NCBI GenBank assembly: GCA_002102555.1
Contig: MCFL01000031.1
Coordinates: 248,001 to 312,000, forward strand
Origin: Catenaria anguillulae PL171
Lineage: Eukaryota > Blastocladiomycota > Blastocladiomycetes > Blastocladiales > Catenariaceae
Reading direction: 5' to 3'
DNA length: 64,000 bases
Position 1 is the stretch's first letter, and every line of letters begins with the position of its first letter. Made by a program: the position numbers and the translations under genes. The notes under the pieces are model-generated. The model ran no database searches, was not told the origin of the DNA, and saw nothing but the letters and a program-made list of their open reading frames with translations. Shown in pieces: positions 1-12,373 of this stretch.

Positions 1-1451
1 GGCCGTGTTCGCCTTGCTTGTATCCATGACCATGATGGCGAGTTAAGATGATTTCGGCTGGGCAGCGTGGAAGGACGTCTTTTGTAACAAAGCTTGCTTT
101 CTTTTGCATATCGTTCACAAGTGAGAACAAGTATGGATTCCTTCGTCCGTTCCTTTTTCACAATGGAAGTATCCTCTTTCATTCTCTTTCGTCCCAATAT
201 TGCAGTGGGTCATTCGTTCCCGGCGGGGCATGTTTTGCCTGGACGTCCGCTCTCAGTGAGAGCAAATTCGTTACCTATGTATGTCCATCCAATCAGCTGG
301 GCTTGGGCAGGTGTACATTGACCTGACCAGGTCGTTGACGCGTGGTGCATCTCCTTGCATGATCGTGCAGTGGAACTGTTGAGATAAGTGCGGACAAGAG
401 TTACTTGCTTGGATCGATCGGTCAGCCAAGTGAAAATGGATCTAGAGGTACATGTGTCCACAGAGCCAGCGTTTCAGTTTCAGTTGTCCATGCATTTTCA
501 GTTTGTTGCTATCATGTTGTATTCATGTCGCCAACTCTCATAGACATCAAGCATTCTTTCCGACACACTTTTTGCCGCAGCGCATCTTCTTTATCTCTTT
601 ATCAAGTGTTGCCAGTCACGGTCGTGTCTCCCCCCATCCTCGGTCCTCGAGAGCGACATTCGTCATTCCTCTTGTCTGGGCGCCCCAGGCCCTGGCGTTG
701 ACCCCCGGTCTTCCCTGCGAGTCCTGTGGCGCCCAGTAAGGCCGCTCCTACCGGTCGTCCGTAGCGCACCCTAGAAGGTCAATCTGAAGCATGTTTCATG
801 GGTATGGGCACCGCAAATTTGGGCCCCTCTGCCATGACTTGCTTTGAATGATGCATAAAGCGTAAGCGACGGGCCTTGGGCAGCCGTAACAACCTGCTCT
901 CGTGTTCGATCTGATCTTGGATTCGATAAAGACGCTCTGTTTGTAGGATTGAAATGACATTCAGTTGCCCGAGGGCTGAGGCGCAGCAAAGGTGGGAACG
1001 AGGAGAACACAGGCAATGAGATGCCCGATTTCGATTTGGCTCGCATAACTGCTCTCAGTTCCCAAACCCGTCGTATCCCTATCCTTTCCCCCACCATATT
1101 TTCCGCGCCACCACATGTCGCATCTCGCTTCTGGCGAGCGTGAGGCCGGGTCATGGGCTCAATCTTGCTGGTTTATTATATCTCAGTGCCCGCATGTCAC
1201 ACGAGTTTTCCGCAGCGGAACTCGATACGATTTCCACCCATGGCCAAGCGGACAGGGACGGCATTCATTGCCACAGGCATCTCTCGGTAGGGGCCACTTT
1301 ATTGCCCCCCAATTCTTTGGCGTGCATGATGGTAGCATCAGACAATAAACTCGGTCAATGGACGGGGAATACATCATGATATGCAAGGGAATGAAAGCAA
1401 CCAAATGACATGCGGGACCATGCTCGCGACACGATTTCAGCCAACGTCTCT
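1..1451. other. Left-edge stretch without a supported gene
   Basis: No open frame here resembles a known protein, and none shows convincing exon structure. The open frames present are short and overlap one another on both strands. The right part (about 1300-1450) is probably the 3' flank of the EndoU gene, which ends at 1452 on the minus strand. Confidence 0.5.
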
Positions 1452-2484
1452 CTACTCATGGACGTCAATGTACGCCGACCCAATCGACTTGCACCCGTTC
1501 TGGAAGTTGCGATGCACAATGACGGAGCACTCCGAGTCGTCCAAGTAGCACCGGATGCGGTCCTCGTCCGTCAAGAACGCGAGCGTGTAGAGCATGAGCT
1601 CAAACTCTGGCGAGACGCCCAGCAGCGAGGTGCAAATAGGCTTGAGGCTGCCCTTGTAGGTGAATTGCAGCTTCAAAAGGTGGGTATCGTTGGTGGGCTA
1701 GGAGGTGTGTTTGGATCAGCGTGAGCCATCACGGAAAGACAAATCATGGATGTGCCGCTTGGCGTACGTTTTTGGCGTGGCGGCGGCGTGGCCACACAAA
1801 GCCTTGGTAGTCGAGCAACTTCTTGCGCTCGGCGAGGAAGATGCTGACCCAGTTGTGGAAGCCAATCACTTGTCCGTTGCGAATCTCGCCGACAAAGACG
1901 TGCTCGAAAGGGGACGAGTCGTCTTTGCACACATATGCCACAGTCGAAATGGTTAGTTTGGTACCACCGAACTGAACTGAAGGCAAGGGTAGGCAGGAGG
2001 ATAGAGCGATCGTACTCTTGCGCTCGCGGCGGTACAACGAAAACCACAATTGATGCAAGTACTCTGCCCACATGCGCTGATCCCCGCGCCAAAGGCCCTC
2101 GCGATTCACGAAATCCAGCACCAACCTCGAACACTCGGTATTGACCACGGCCTGGATAAACTCCTTCTCCTCACGCTTTTCCTCGGCCGTGACGTGCTCG
2201 TGGACGCCCGTCTCGTCAACATAGTTGTCGAGCAGCTTGTAAAAAGCAGCAAACGTGGGCGTGCTCATAAACTTTTGCTTGTCGACCACTTTAAAGAGCG
2301 GGCGTGCAGCAACGTCGTCGGCTTGGTGCGCGGCTTTGCCGTTTTGGATATCGAGCGTAAAGTCGCGGTTGGGCACAAAGGCGTTGACGTCGGCCGACCA
2401 CAGTTGGTCAATGAGCTCGCACAGGGCACCGTCGGACGTGCCCTTGCGCGCAGAGTTGGAGTGGTTTCCGTGGCCGGTCGTCAT
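1452..2484 (-). CDS. EndoU (XendoU-type) endoribonuclease
   Basis: Predicted poly(U)-preferring RNA endonuclease of the EndoU family, which cuts to leave 2',3'-cyclic phosphate ends. I read three exons: 2484-2016, 1922-1768 and 1697-1452. The first intron (1923-2015) is 93 bases, in frame, and has a CTAAC branch site. After splicing the two family histidine motifs appear in order, FEHVFVGE and GFHNW, followed by the LKPICTSLLGVSPEFE block that carries the catalytic lysine region. The product is about 290 residues, near the size of a lone EndoU domain, with no clear signal peptide, so it is probably intracellular. Family assignment is firm; the cellular role is not known from the sequence. Confidence 0.87.
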
Positions 2485-3020
2485 TTTCGTGTGCGGAAGA
2501 GGAGATTCGCGCGATCGGGGTCGAGGGTGTTGGCAGTAGGGAAACGGGGCAGGTTAAAGGATGGCCGTGCTGATGGAGGCGTTCTGGATTGCTGTGAATG
2601 TGCCACAGTCGGTGTATCGGTATATCTTTACATGCGCCTGTGCATTATGGGTCAGAGCGGAAAGAGCGAAGAAAGGTTGATGACAAGCGGTCAGACGGTG
2701 CGCGCTCCCGTGTCGCTGCGAGACTTCTCCCGGCGCCTCTTCTTGGCAGCCATCCAATCCCAAACGAAGGATCGAAGGCGGAAAGAAACAAAAAAAGAAT
2801 GGCAGCAATGGTAATCTATTGTATCTGTGTAAAGGTAAAGCTAGCAATGAGGCTAAAGAAAGTCGCCAGAATCCCATAATGGACAAAGAGGGCAGAAGGG
2901 GGGTAATCAATGAAATGATGAGACTACTGTCAAGGCACGACCAGTTACCGCCACACAACTGGCCGGTGTGACCTGTAGAAAGGGGGGGATATCAATATGA
3001 ACAGTATAAACACACTCAGC
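2485..3020. other. Intergenic between EndoU and phytochelatin synthase
   Basis: The stretch holds the EndoU upstream region. Around 2965-2990 there is a C/T-rich tract ending in CAG on the minus strand that looks like a splice acceptor. It may mark a further 3' exon of the phytochelatin synthase gene. Nothing else is recognised. Confidence 0.4.
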
Positions 3021-5135
3021 TTAGGGCAACCGGCACTCACCCCTGCCCCACCTTCCCTCCGCCTTGCTCCCACTCTCCTTTGCCCGATTCTGACACTCGC
3101 AATACTCGTGCGTCAAGCTCTGCAACTGGTCATGAATCCGTTCAATTTCAAACTTGAGCGGACCCTGCAACGCCCCGCGCGCACGCACGCGCTCAAAGGC
3201 CGTAATCACATCCTGGTGCACGGCACGCACGTATGCCTCGCGCGGTACGCTCAAAAGCAGGACAGTTGCAGCAATGGCGCCCAGATCGGCCGGGTGCATG
3301 TCGGAACCAACGAGAAACGATGGAAGCGGCTGTGTCCATTTGCGGAGGCGCGCGGGACCGGCAGAACCAAGAAGTGGGGAGGAGCGCGCGAGGGATGGCG
3401 AGGTGGTTGCGCCAGCCGCCGCCGCCGCCGAGGTGCTTGTGGAGGCAGGAGATGGGATCGGCAGCGACGCGCGCGAAAGGGCTTGGCGGACCACATGGTA
3501 CAGCGGGTGTTGAATCACGCCTTGGACGAGCACGTGGAATCGGGCCGCATGGGCTCGGCGAATGGCCTCGTTGTCGGCCAACGGGAGCGTCCGGTCAATG
3601 CCCGGTTCCGTGAATGAAATCTCAAACGATGGCGGAATGGCGCCGAGAATGCGCTCGACGAGGGTCGAGACAATGGTATCAGGAGATGCTGCGGGTTGCT
3701 GGAGCCCAGTGTGGGCCTTGACTGCGCGAGGGATGTGCGAGCAAAAGACGCGAGCGATGCGGACCCAGGAGGGGTCGCGAAGGTCGGCGTTTCGGACTTT
3801 ACAAAGCGGGACGGCCGGCGCGAGGTCGAGGCGAGAGTCGGGGACAGTTGGTGGGGCGGAAAGCAACAGGGGTGATGTCGCAGCTGTTGAGGATTGGTCA
3901 ATGGACGCGGGTGTGGAGAGCGGGTCGAGTTCCTCTTGCCGCTTCTGCAACAAGAAGTATCCACGGGGCAAACCCGTCTCCTTGTCCACCATCTGCATGC
4001 TCTGATACAGCAACTCGACGTCCACGAAATAGCTGGGGTACTTGAACATGGCCACATCAAGCACAAGCAGCTTGTTGGATTGCGGATGGAATACAGTGAC
4101 GGGTGAAAAGTGGCCATCGCCCGTCTGCCCGAGGGCCTTTCGCGAAAAGGAAACGACCATATGGGTCTCGGTCGGGAAGGCATTTGAAGTGGACGCCTTG
4201 AGGTCGGCAATAAACTCGTCCAGGGTCACCTCGTCGCCCCGCTTGGCAATCACGGTCAATCCGTTGCACTTTGCCATGCACGAAAACTCCTTGAAGGTGA
4301 TGCCCTTGGACTTGACCACGTCGAGTGGGGCGCAACATTCAAGCATTTCCTCGGAATACCAGCGCCAACTGCCCTTCCACCGCTTCTTTGGGTCGACTTC
4401 GAGAGCATTCAGGACCATGGCGAGCGAGCCGAGTCCGCAATAGGCTATGTACACAGGAACGAGGAATCCGAGTCAGCAACATGAAGTGACTTGGATTCGA
4501 GACACAATCAACGCAGACATACCAGGTTCGCTTTGTGTGGTGAATGTGCCAGCTAATGAAAAGTAGTTTTCGGCATACCCAGCCGCCAGCGCCTCCTTGA
4601 ACAGCCGCTTGCCCTCTTTTGATGTGAAAGCCATGAGATGTGATGGCAGTGGTCGCCGATAAAATGTGGACGACAAGAGCTGAGTTTGTTCGTTGGCTGA
4701 CCGAGCAACGGCGGCTTGAATGTGCGATGCAACTGGATCCACTGGGGCCGTCGACGGCACCGGCGCAATGGGTGGGGCATGATGATGTGGTGGCGGGGGA
4801 GGAACTGGTAGCGGCGGATGAGGCAAAGGTGCCGTTGGTGACGTGAGAAACGAGGAGGTGGATGCGCCGGAAATCGGGGATGGTGGAAGTGGGTGAGAGC
4901 GTGACGGGCAAGTCGAGCGATCGGACGAGCCGCAAGTCGAGCAAGCAGTTGCAGTTGCGAGCGAGCGCCGTTGAAGCGAGAGAAGAAGTTGACCAGATGA
5001 ATTATGACTTGTTGCGAAGCCGCGGACAGCCGCAGGAGTGATGGGAGCCAGTGTGCCGAGGGCGGTAGTCGAGGCGACGGCAGTAATGCCGCGACGGATG
5101 AAGGCGCTGGTTGCCGAGGTTGATAATTGCAGCAT
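3021..5135 (-). CDS. PCS: Phytochelatin synthase
   Basis: Glutathione gamma-glutamylcysteinyltransferase, a papain-like enzyme making metal-chelating phytochelatins from glutathione. Exon 1 is 5135-4523 and exon 2 is 4444-3021. The splice rebuilds the active-site block TQSEPAYCGLGSL with the catalytic cysteine. Further on, HFSPV supplies the histidine and LDVAMFKYP the aspartate, so the triad is complete. About 150 Ser/Pro-rich residues precede the catalytic domain, starting MLQLSTSATSAFIRRG, which could be an organelle presequence. The C-terminal half is a poorly conserved tail. Near the end a GTGAGT donor (about 3035) faces a pyrimidine-rich CAG acceptor (about 2975), so another 3' exon is possible. 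Likely role is cadmium/zinc tolerance. Confidence 0.9.
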
Positions 5136-5966
5136 GTTTGCGTTTAATTGGCCGGGCGGAGTATGTATGATGGGATATTGTCTTGGCTGTTGGCGAGTCG
5201 ATCAATGGTATTACAGCCCCGACTGATGATTTGGTAGAGGGAGTTGTTGAGTCTTGAGTGGGTCGATTCGGGTTGGTGTCCCGCACAGGCACAGGCACTT
5301 TTACATATATGCTTGGGGCTACGTAGGAAGTCGTGATTTCCGATGCAATATGATGGGCAGGGCAGCGCAGACGTCGACGGTGCATTGAGTTGCGATTGAG
5401 CTGGAGAGATTGAGATGGCATTCATTCATTGAGGCACAGTTTCCATGGCAGAAAACCCTTCTTCAAGAAAACACGCACAGATACACCCGCGATAATCACT
5501 TGAAGCTTTACATGCGATCGCGAAAATGGACTGCCTGCCTACATAGCACGTGACTCTCGAGTATGGCAAGGGTCGTCGGATGGAGTGGTGATTGTGCTTG
5601 ATAAGGCCGGATCCAGGCGTAGGAAGTCCCATCGTTGTCCATCGATCGCCCATCAGATAAGCTCCAGCATATCGATCGTGTCATCTGGAACGACCCGCCG
5701 ATCCGACGTCCCCACTAGGTCCAATGTTGCTCTTTAGCACTCACTCCATTGCCGAAACCGGGGCGTATTGCTTGGTCCGTAGATGTGGCTTCTACCGAAA
5801 TGAAGAAAATGACTGTATTGCAAGTGTACACTCCGTTGCCAAGCAGCAGAAATCATAACTGAGGCGTCAAAAATAGAAAGAAAATGATCTAAGGCATTCC
5901 GAAAACTACAACTACCATCACCAACAGGGACAAAGACAATACAAGCGAAAGCATTTCCGCAGTTTC
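5136..5966. other. Intergenic between PCS and transporter genes
   Basis: This is the upstream region of the phytochelatin synthase gene and the 3' flank of the transporter. No coding or RNA feature is recognised. Short open frames on the minus strand (5144-5653) show no conserved motif. Confidence 0.4.
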
Positions 5967-7725
5967 TTACTTGCCGCCCTTCTTGCCAGCGGCAGCAGGC
6001 TTGTTCATGGTCTGCACCATCAACACAATGTACAAGACCCACGTGGCAATCAGTGCAAGCACAAACAGCGCCGCCATGCCGACACGCACGGGGCGGAGCT
6101 TCTTGCCCTCAGTCACGTCCTTGCCCGCGGCATCGGCCTCGGCCTCGAGCTTGAGCTTGTTGGCCATAAATTCCTCGCGTTCCTTGTTGTTCTTTTGCAA
6201 GAGCGAGTTGTACTTGTACCGATCCATGCCATACCACACAAGGTTGAGCGCGAGGGCAACGCCAATGATGCACAGGAAAAAGATGAACACGCCAGTGTAC
6301 TTGTTCTTGTTGGCGTCTTGGATGATGCCAATGATGTTGTCAAAGGCAGCCGTTGCGATCGAGTTGGCGCACCGGTAAATGGCAAACGAGGTGCCGAAAT
6401 GGCCAGTGGGCACAATGATGGGAATGGCCGCGAGCGACGCGAGGGCCTTGAAGGGAATGGTGAAGGCAAAAATGATCATGACGGCGTACGAGTCGACGGA
6501 CGTCCAGTACATGAGCACCATCACGACAGCCAGCAAAATGTTGGACAAGATGTTGAACGAGATGCGGTGGCCAAACCGGTCGACAATCGGGCCCATGAAC
6601 GGGTACACGGCGGCAGTGACCACGAGCGAAACAACTTGGCGGTAGTTGGCCGCCGCGTTGGTGTTGCCATCGCGCTTGGCCATGAAATCGGTCGCAACAC
6701 CCATGAACGAGTTCATCACACCGGCGGCACAGAAGTGGACAGCGATAACGATCCAAAACAGACCAGAGAGGTGGAGGAGCGCCTTGGGGGTGAAGGTCTT
6801 GCGACGCTTGATGTGCTCCTTCTCATCGGCCGACGCACGGAACTTTTCGACGCGCTTGAGCAAGAGGACATACATGACGTTGAAGAGCACAGAGGCGAGA
6901 GAGACGCCGACCGTGATCCACGAGCCATACCAGAAGGGCTTGTCGGGAGTCGCACTGCCCATGACCCATTGGCCAATGGCGGCGCCGAGACGGTTGATGG
7001 TGAGCAGAGCAGCCATGGCCGAGGCAAGCTCAGTGCCGTTGAACCAGTGGGCAATGATCATTTGCTCTGAATACCCAAAAAAATACATGGGTGAGTGTCG
7101 GGCCCGGCCAAAGGACTGTTGTCAGAGCTTGTGACGGTGAAACGTACGAACGACGTTGACGGAACCAGCGCCCGAACCGTAAATGAGGCGACCAACAATG
7201 ATGAGAGGGTACGAGTACGAGGTGACTCCCCATGCCGTGAAGATGTTACCGAGCGTAACGACGAGCGTTGTGACAAGTGAACCCCAACCGGTGCCGTAGT
7301 AATCGTACAGGAAACCGGCAAGGAGAGGAAGGACAGTGCCCATGACATTGTCCGAGGACTGGGTCACGGCGTATTGACTGTTGGTCAACTTGAGATCCTG
7401 TTAACGGCCACAGCGAAGATGCACACATGTTGGGTTAGCGCGATCATGCCATCGGATCATGCTGCAAACGTTTGAAAATGGCCTGTCGAGCGGGCTGCAG
7501 ACTGGTGACCAAGGATGTGAGACATTCCTTTTGAAGGGGGCCCTTGAGCGCAGAGAAGGAGACACCGGCAAAGTGACTGGCGAAACCAATCATGGATGCG
7601 CAAAAGACAACGGCAATCTTCATCTTGAGGGGCGTGTCGACCAGATCCTTGGGCAGGGTGGTCTCGCGGATGCCGCCATCCTCGACGGGGACGACCTTCT
7701 TTTCGTCGTTGGTAGTGCTGGTCAT
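5967..7725 (-). CDS. Major facilitator superfamily transporter, MFSD1-like
   Basis: Predicted 12-helix membrane carrier of about 521 residues. Exons: 7725-7510 (donor uncertain), 7397-7148 and 7066-5967. The last two junctions are phase-consistent and give VGRLIYGSGAGSVNVVQQM, followed by AHWFNGTELASAMA. That block matches the GRFVFGIG...WFKGKEL signature of MFSD1, a lysosomal dipeptide carrier; this resemblance is from memory. Both halves have regular hydrophobic segments, and the C-terminus is a short lysine-rich cytosolic tail. The exon 1 donor GTCACC is weak, so the few residues before DLKLTNSQYAV are doubtful. Substrate cannot be told from the sequence. Confidence 0.8.
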
Positions 7726-9376
7726 GGCTGCTAAACTGCCTTGCGGGAACTTAAAGTAGGGAATGGATAGAGTGGGTATGATTCAAAGTCGAGCAAGTGC
7801 TGCAGTGCTGAAGAGCAAGGAGAAGTAGAGGAGTGGAGAATGGACGGGAGCCTCGAGGCTTTTTGTATACGCGGTCATGCATCTGCCGGAAGCAACTTGA
7901 ATGCCGGCAGCCCGATGTGTTGGTCGAAGCCGAACATGGCGGCGGCGCAAGTTGTCGACGTTGCGATGGTGAGAGATTTGCTTCAAAAACAAAAACGAGA
8001 TCTATTTTTGACAACATCAGCTTTGGTTGCAATACATATCATAAAGAGGATCGGTTCGGATTACGATTTCTGGAACAGGTCTGGATCAAGGCGGCGGCTG
8101 GATGATGCATTTGGTTGTCTTTTCGAGACGCGGTGTTGTCTTCTCTCCTTGTCCGCACTTATCCTCGGCTATCAAATAATTTTGCCGTGATCCGCATCGC
8201 CAGGCCACAACTACGCTCGAATGTCCGCCACTTCTGCTGTTCTCCATAGGGATACACCAATGCAGGCACAAACGCCATCATTTTCATTTTTTTTCGGGGG
8301 GGGGGGGGGGTCGTTTTGACTTGGCGTCACCTTGCGGAAGATGCAATAGTGAGGCAGTGCGCCCACAAAGGTAGCCATGCCGGGCGCTGGGACAAGTTGA
8401 CAAGGAACGAGCTATGAACACTCGGCTTCAGCTGGACATGTAGGTAAGCCGCCTTGCGCCAGGTACCCCCGTCGCGCGCCAGCGTTACACCATTGTTATA
8501 ATTGACAAGGGAGTTGCTCAACAACGGGATGGAGTTCCTGCTCGCTGATGGCCAATCTCTGTGAGTGTGCCCCGTTATCAGATGCGACCATGATCTCCGT
8601 TGCCGATCATAAGTTCAAGTGAGACATACGCTCATGTCAAAGGGAATTGTGAACCGGCTTGCAGAGCCGTTGCGGCCATTTTGCCCCGCTGCCCCCGCTC
8701 GCTGTTGTCTTCATGGGGAATCACAATCAAATGCATCTCAGATGAAGGCTCTGGATGGACTCTCGGCTGCCGACTGTCGTTCTGTCCATAGCAGGCGACT
8801 GTTCGAGGAGGACATGTACATAGTTGATTGACAGACATCGCTCCGAAGTGAAAGTCTGACCAGACACAATCGCGAAAAGTAAAAAGAATGCTGCATTAAA
8901 TATGTAATCGGCCCGAGCCGCCAACCAACAAATCCCATCTCGCAAATTGAAACGAAGAAGAAAGCACCGAGACACGCCGAATAAAACCCAACAAAAACTG
9001 GAGAGGCCAACGCCCCAAAGCAAACCGAGAAGGGATGGAACAGAGAGGGAATCAAGGGTCGTCGCTAGTAGGTAGCTATGGGCGAGCCGATTGGGTGTCT
9101 GTCAGCCGACCACAGATTGTTGTTGAAGACGCGTGAAAAAGAGCGTGGACAAAGGCGTTGATACGAGGGGGAGAGGGTGGATAAAGATTTGAAAGGAGAC
9201 GACCCGATTCAGAAACCGGCAGGCAGGGAATGGACTCGATGGAATAAATATGAGAAGAAGACAAAACCGCCCAGTCACGCCGCATCCGCCAAACTTGCAA
9301 CACATTTCAAAACGGACACCGAACACAACCGCCCAGAAATCCAAGTCCAAATGAAAATCAAATCACGACGCTTGCC
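7726..9376. other. Intergenic with poly-G tract
   Basis: This 1.65-kb gap lies between the transporter start and the 3' end of the HMG gene. It contains a run of 15 G at about 8296-8310 after a T-rich stretch. Open frames in it lack recognisable motifs. The part near 7726-8000 is probably the transporter promoter. Confidence 0.4.
8296..8310 (+). repeat. Poly-G homopolymer (15 G)
   Basis: Fifteen consecutive G residues follow a T-rich run. It is intergenic. Such tracts change length easily and are hard to sequence. Confidence 0.9.
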
Positions 9377-10459
9377 TCACTGCTGCTGGTAATACCCATG
9401 CGCCTGCTGCCTCTGCCCGCCGTCCACATTCGCGTGCTGGTCGCCCTGCGCATGTGCCTGCTGCTGCTGGTATTGCTGATAATACTGTTGCTGCGCGTGA
9501 CTCTGCTGGTTCTGCTGCGCATGCGCCTGTGTCAAAAACCTTGACCCGCCCAAATCGCGCGGGGTCGTCTGACCCGAACCGGCGTCGTGTATGCAGCACC
9601 GGCGCCCGCGCCGGCGGGGTTGCCGTTTGTAGGCGGGGCGGGCGAGTTCGTGGGCTTGGCGACGTCCAAGTCGCTGCGTGCGAGTTCGGGCGTCGGAAAG
9701 CTTGAGCCTGGGCGTGGGGACGACGAGTGGGCCGCAGGGTGTTGCTGCGGCGGGTGTTGCTGTCCGGCATAATGTTGCTGGCGGTACGCCTGGCCCGTGG
9801 GCGGCGTGATGGATGGTGACGACGACGAAGATGCGTGTGCCGCAACACCGGGCGGTTGGTGGCCCGCATAGTGTTGGTTTGCGTATGAATTGCCTGCTGC
9901 TGCTGTACTCTGCTGCTGTGGCGGATACCCCGCCCACCCGCATATGCCTGGTGTGATCGCCCGCCTGCTGATCTTGACTCCTCACCATCACAGATGAAGG
10001 AGGTGCCTGATCGGCAAGTACTGTTGCGCAATCGCCGGGTTTACATTGGGCAAGGATCCGCTGCGCTCGCGCGAAAACTGATGGGCCCACGCTTGCTGGT
10101 ACTGCTGGTACTGTTGTGGGGTCATACCGCCGGCGTACTGATGCTGCTGTTGCAGCTGCGCTTGAGCCTGGTAGTACTGCGCAGCCGAGTAGGCGGCGGC
10201 CGACGACGAAGACGCGGAGGATTTGGGCACAGGCGCTGGAGACATGGTGTCCGGGTGAGCGGGCACAGGGGTAGCGGTAGTGGAAGGCGGATGACTGGTG
10301 GGTGGGTGGCCGATGCTTTCGGGCCGAGACGGGGGGAACCCTGGCTGCCACGAGGGTGAGCGCATGTGCATGGCAGAGGATTCGCGGCTGGCTGCATTTT
10401 GCTGGTACTGCTGGTGCTGGGCTTGAAGCTGTGATTGCATGGCCGCAGCTTGTGCCTGC

Positions 10460-10491
<32 letters not shown>

Positions 10492-12373
10492 TTGAGCTTG
10501 AGCTTGAGCTTGAGCTTGAGCTTGAGCTTGAGCTTGAGCTTGAGCTTGAGCTTGAGCTTGAGCGGCAGTCTGCTGCTGCTGTTGCACGTACATCATGTGC
10601 TGCTGTTGCTGCAACTGCTGTTGGCGTTGTTGAGCGGCATGATCTGTTGCAACCCGCTGCAAATCGTGCCAAACAGTGATTTCTTGCGAGTGCGGATCTT
10701 GGGTAAGCCGCACAAACGAGTTGACTGCCTTGTGATGCTGGATCGTCTCGTGAGCGTGACCAGGCAAGACGACACCGGCGAGGAATCGGCCCTGATCTGG
10801 AAGAAAGAAGCGCGCGCCAATTTGGACGGCGTATGGGTGCAGGTGTGCGGGCAGATGAATGGGTTGCGAAGGAGCGGACGACGGTGCACTTTGCGTGGCA
10901 GCTGTTGAGAGTGGTTGCTGCTGTTGCTGCGATTGCTGTAATGGTGCTGTTGGTTGCTGCTGAGATTGGGGTGAAGTGACAGCCGACCTCGGCTGGGCCG
11001 CACTTGTCGCAGTCGCCAAAGCCGCCGCCGCTGCCGCCGACATTGCCACTTGCTGTCCACTGCCCGTGCCAACCGCCATCAACGTTGGCGATATCGGTCC
11101 TTGTGCCGCTGCGGCAGTAGCACCTGATCCCGACGACGACTTGCTGGTCTTGCGCTTTTTCGGCGGCGGCGAAATGCCCGCCGCCCGATTCTGCTCAAAG
11201 TCCTCTTTGGCTTTGGCGGCCCTCTCCTCAAAGTACTTGCGCTCGACATCGGACGCGTTGCGCCACGCCTCGGCAATGTGCTTGGTCATGGTCTTGCCCG
11301 CCGACCCAGGGTTGAGCTCGCGAATCTCATCATACTTTTCCTTCATAAACAGGTTGTAGGCCGAAGGCGCGCGAGTTGGGCCCGTCGCTCCCTTGGCGTT
11401 CCGCGGCCGACCCGACAAGAACATTGGGCCGCTGGTGACGCCGCCAGTGCCTGCAGAGGCTTGACGTGCTTGCTTGACAAGCGATTCCCAGGCGGGCAGT
11501 TCGCGCCGGTACCGATCGTGGTCTTGCTCGGAAAGGGCATTGTACTGTTGTTTTTCTTCGGGCGGCAAGGTGGAGAACTTGACGGTAGCGTACTTGCCGA
11601 CTTGACCAAGAGTGCAAGGGCGGCCCGCATCGGCGAGCTCTTGTTGCAGGCGCTTGTAGTCTGAGGATCAGAGTGCGGAGGGATTCATGACGAATGTTTG
11701 CGTGAGAAGCCAAAGGGGCGAGGTATCGTGAAAAGAGAAGCAAGAACGCACTGTGTTTCATGAAGAGCAAATATGCCGAAAGCGGTCGCTTTGGCTTGTC
11801 GGGGACGCCTGGTGGCAAATCGTCGCTCAACTTGCGCTTCTTGGTTCCCCGCCGAGTCGTGTGCGTGGGCACCTGCGCCTCATCGTCGTGATCCTCGTCC
11901 TCGTCTTGGCCGTCATGCTCGTGGTCGTCATCGTCGTCATGGCTCGCTTTGGGCGGCTGCTTGTCAACGTGCGCAGTTGTGGTGGCAGCCAGTGGATGGT
12001 CGTGATCCGTTTCATGAGCCGTCGAGGTCGAGGGTTGAGGATCCGAGTCGATGTCGGCCGAGGGTGCAACGGCAGGAGGTGCCACTGTGTTCAAGTTGGG
12101 TGTTGGAGAGGCTGGATCCGGATGCGGAGCGGTCGAGTTGATGACGGCGAGCAGGGCGGGGTCGTCAAGCAGAGCTTGGGCCAAGGGATCGGAGTCGCCT
12201 TGGCGGTCGGCATCAGCGGTCTTGAGGTCGTCGGTCTGTGATGGGTTGTGGATTCGATCAACTCCCAGTCCCATTGGAGCTGGTGGAGGCGAGAGTGGAG
12301 GGGAACGGGGGGCTTGTGAGGGCGAGAGCACTTGTGCCTGTGCTTGTGCTTGCAGGAGTGAGGACGTCGACAT
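9377..12373 (-). CDS. Two-HMG-box, glutamine-rich DNA-binding protein
   Basis: Likely chromatin or transcription factor. Exon 1 (12373-11752) has an acidic D/E/H-rich region, a KKRK basic patch and the start of HMG box 1, PKRPLSAYLLFMKH. Exon 2 starts at 11660 after a 91-base intron and completes box 1. Box 2 follows, TRAPSAYNLFMKEKYDEIRE. The rest is low-complexity Q/A/P-rich, including about 20 Gln-Ala repeats. The C-terminal third reads sensibly only if the frame changes near 10021, 9957, 9932 and 9595, each time as if one base were missing; the last part ends with a Q-rich tail at 9377. It resembles metazoan and fungal HMG-box coactivators, but no orthologue is claimed. Confidence 0.78.
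10453..10564 (-). repeat. Hexanucleotide microsatellite coding (Gln-Ala)n
   Basis: About 19 tandem 6-base units, CAAGCT grading into CAGGCT on the coding strand, encode alternating Gln and Ala inside the HMG-box protein. The block is pure except for the CAA/CAG change, so the length is probably polymorphic. Confidence 0.95.

Noticed and set aside
3154-3617. Plus-strand frames over phytochelatin synthase
   Set aside because: They are shadows of a well-supported minus-strand exon and have no family match.
6195-7134. Long plus-strand frames opposite the MFS transporter
   Set aside because: They are charged, low-hydrophobicity complements of membrane helices on the coding strand, a known shadow pattern.
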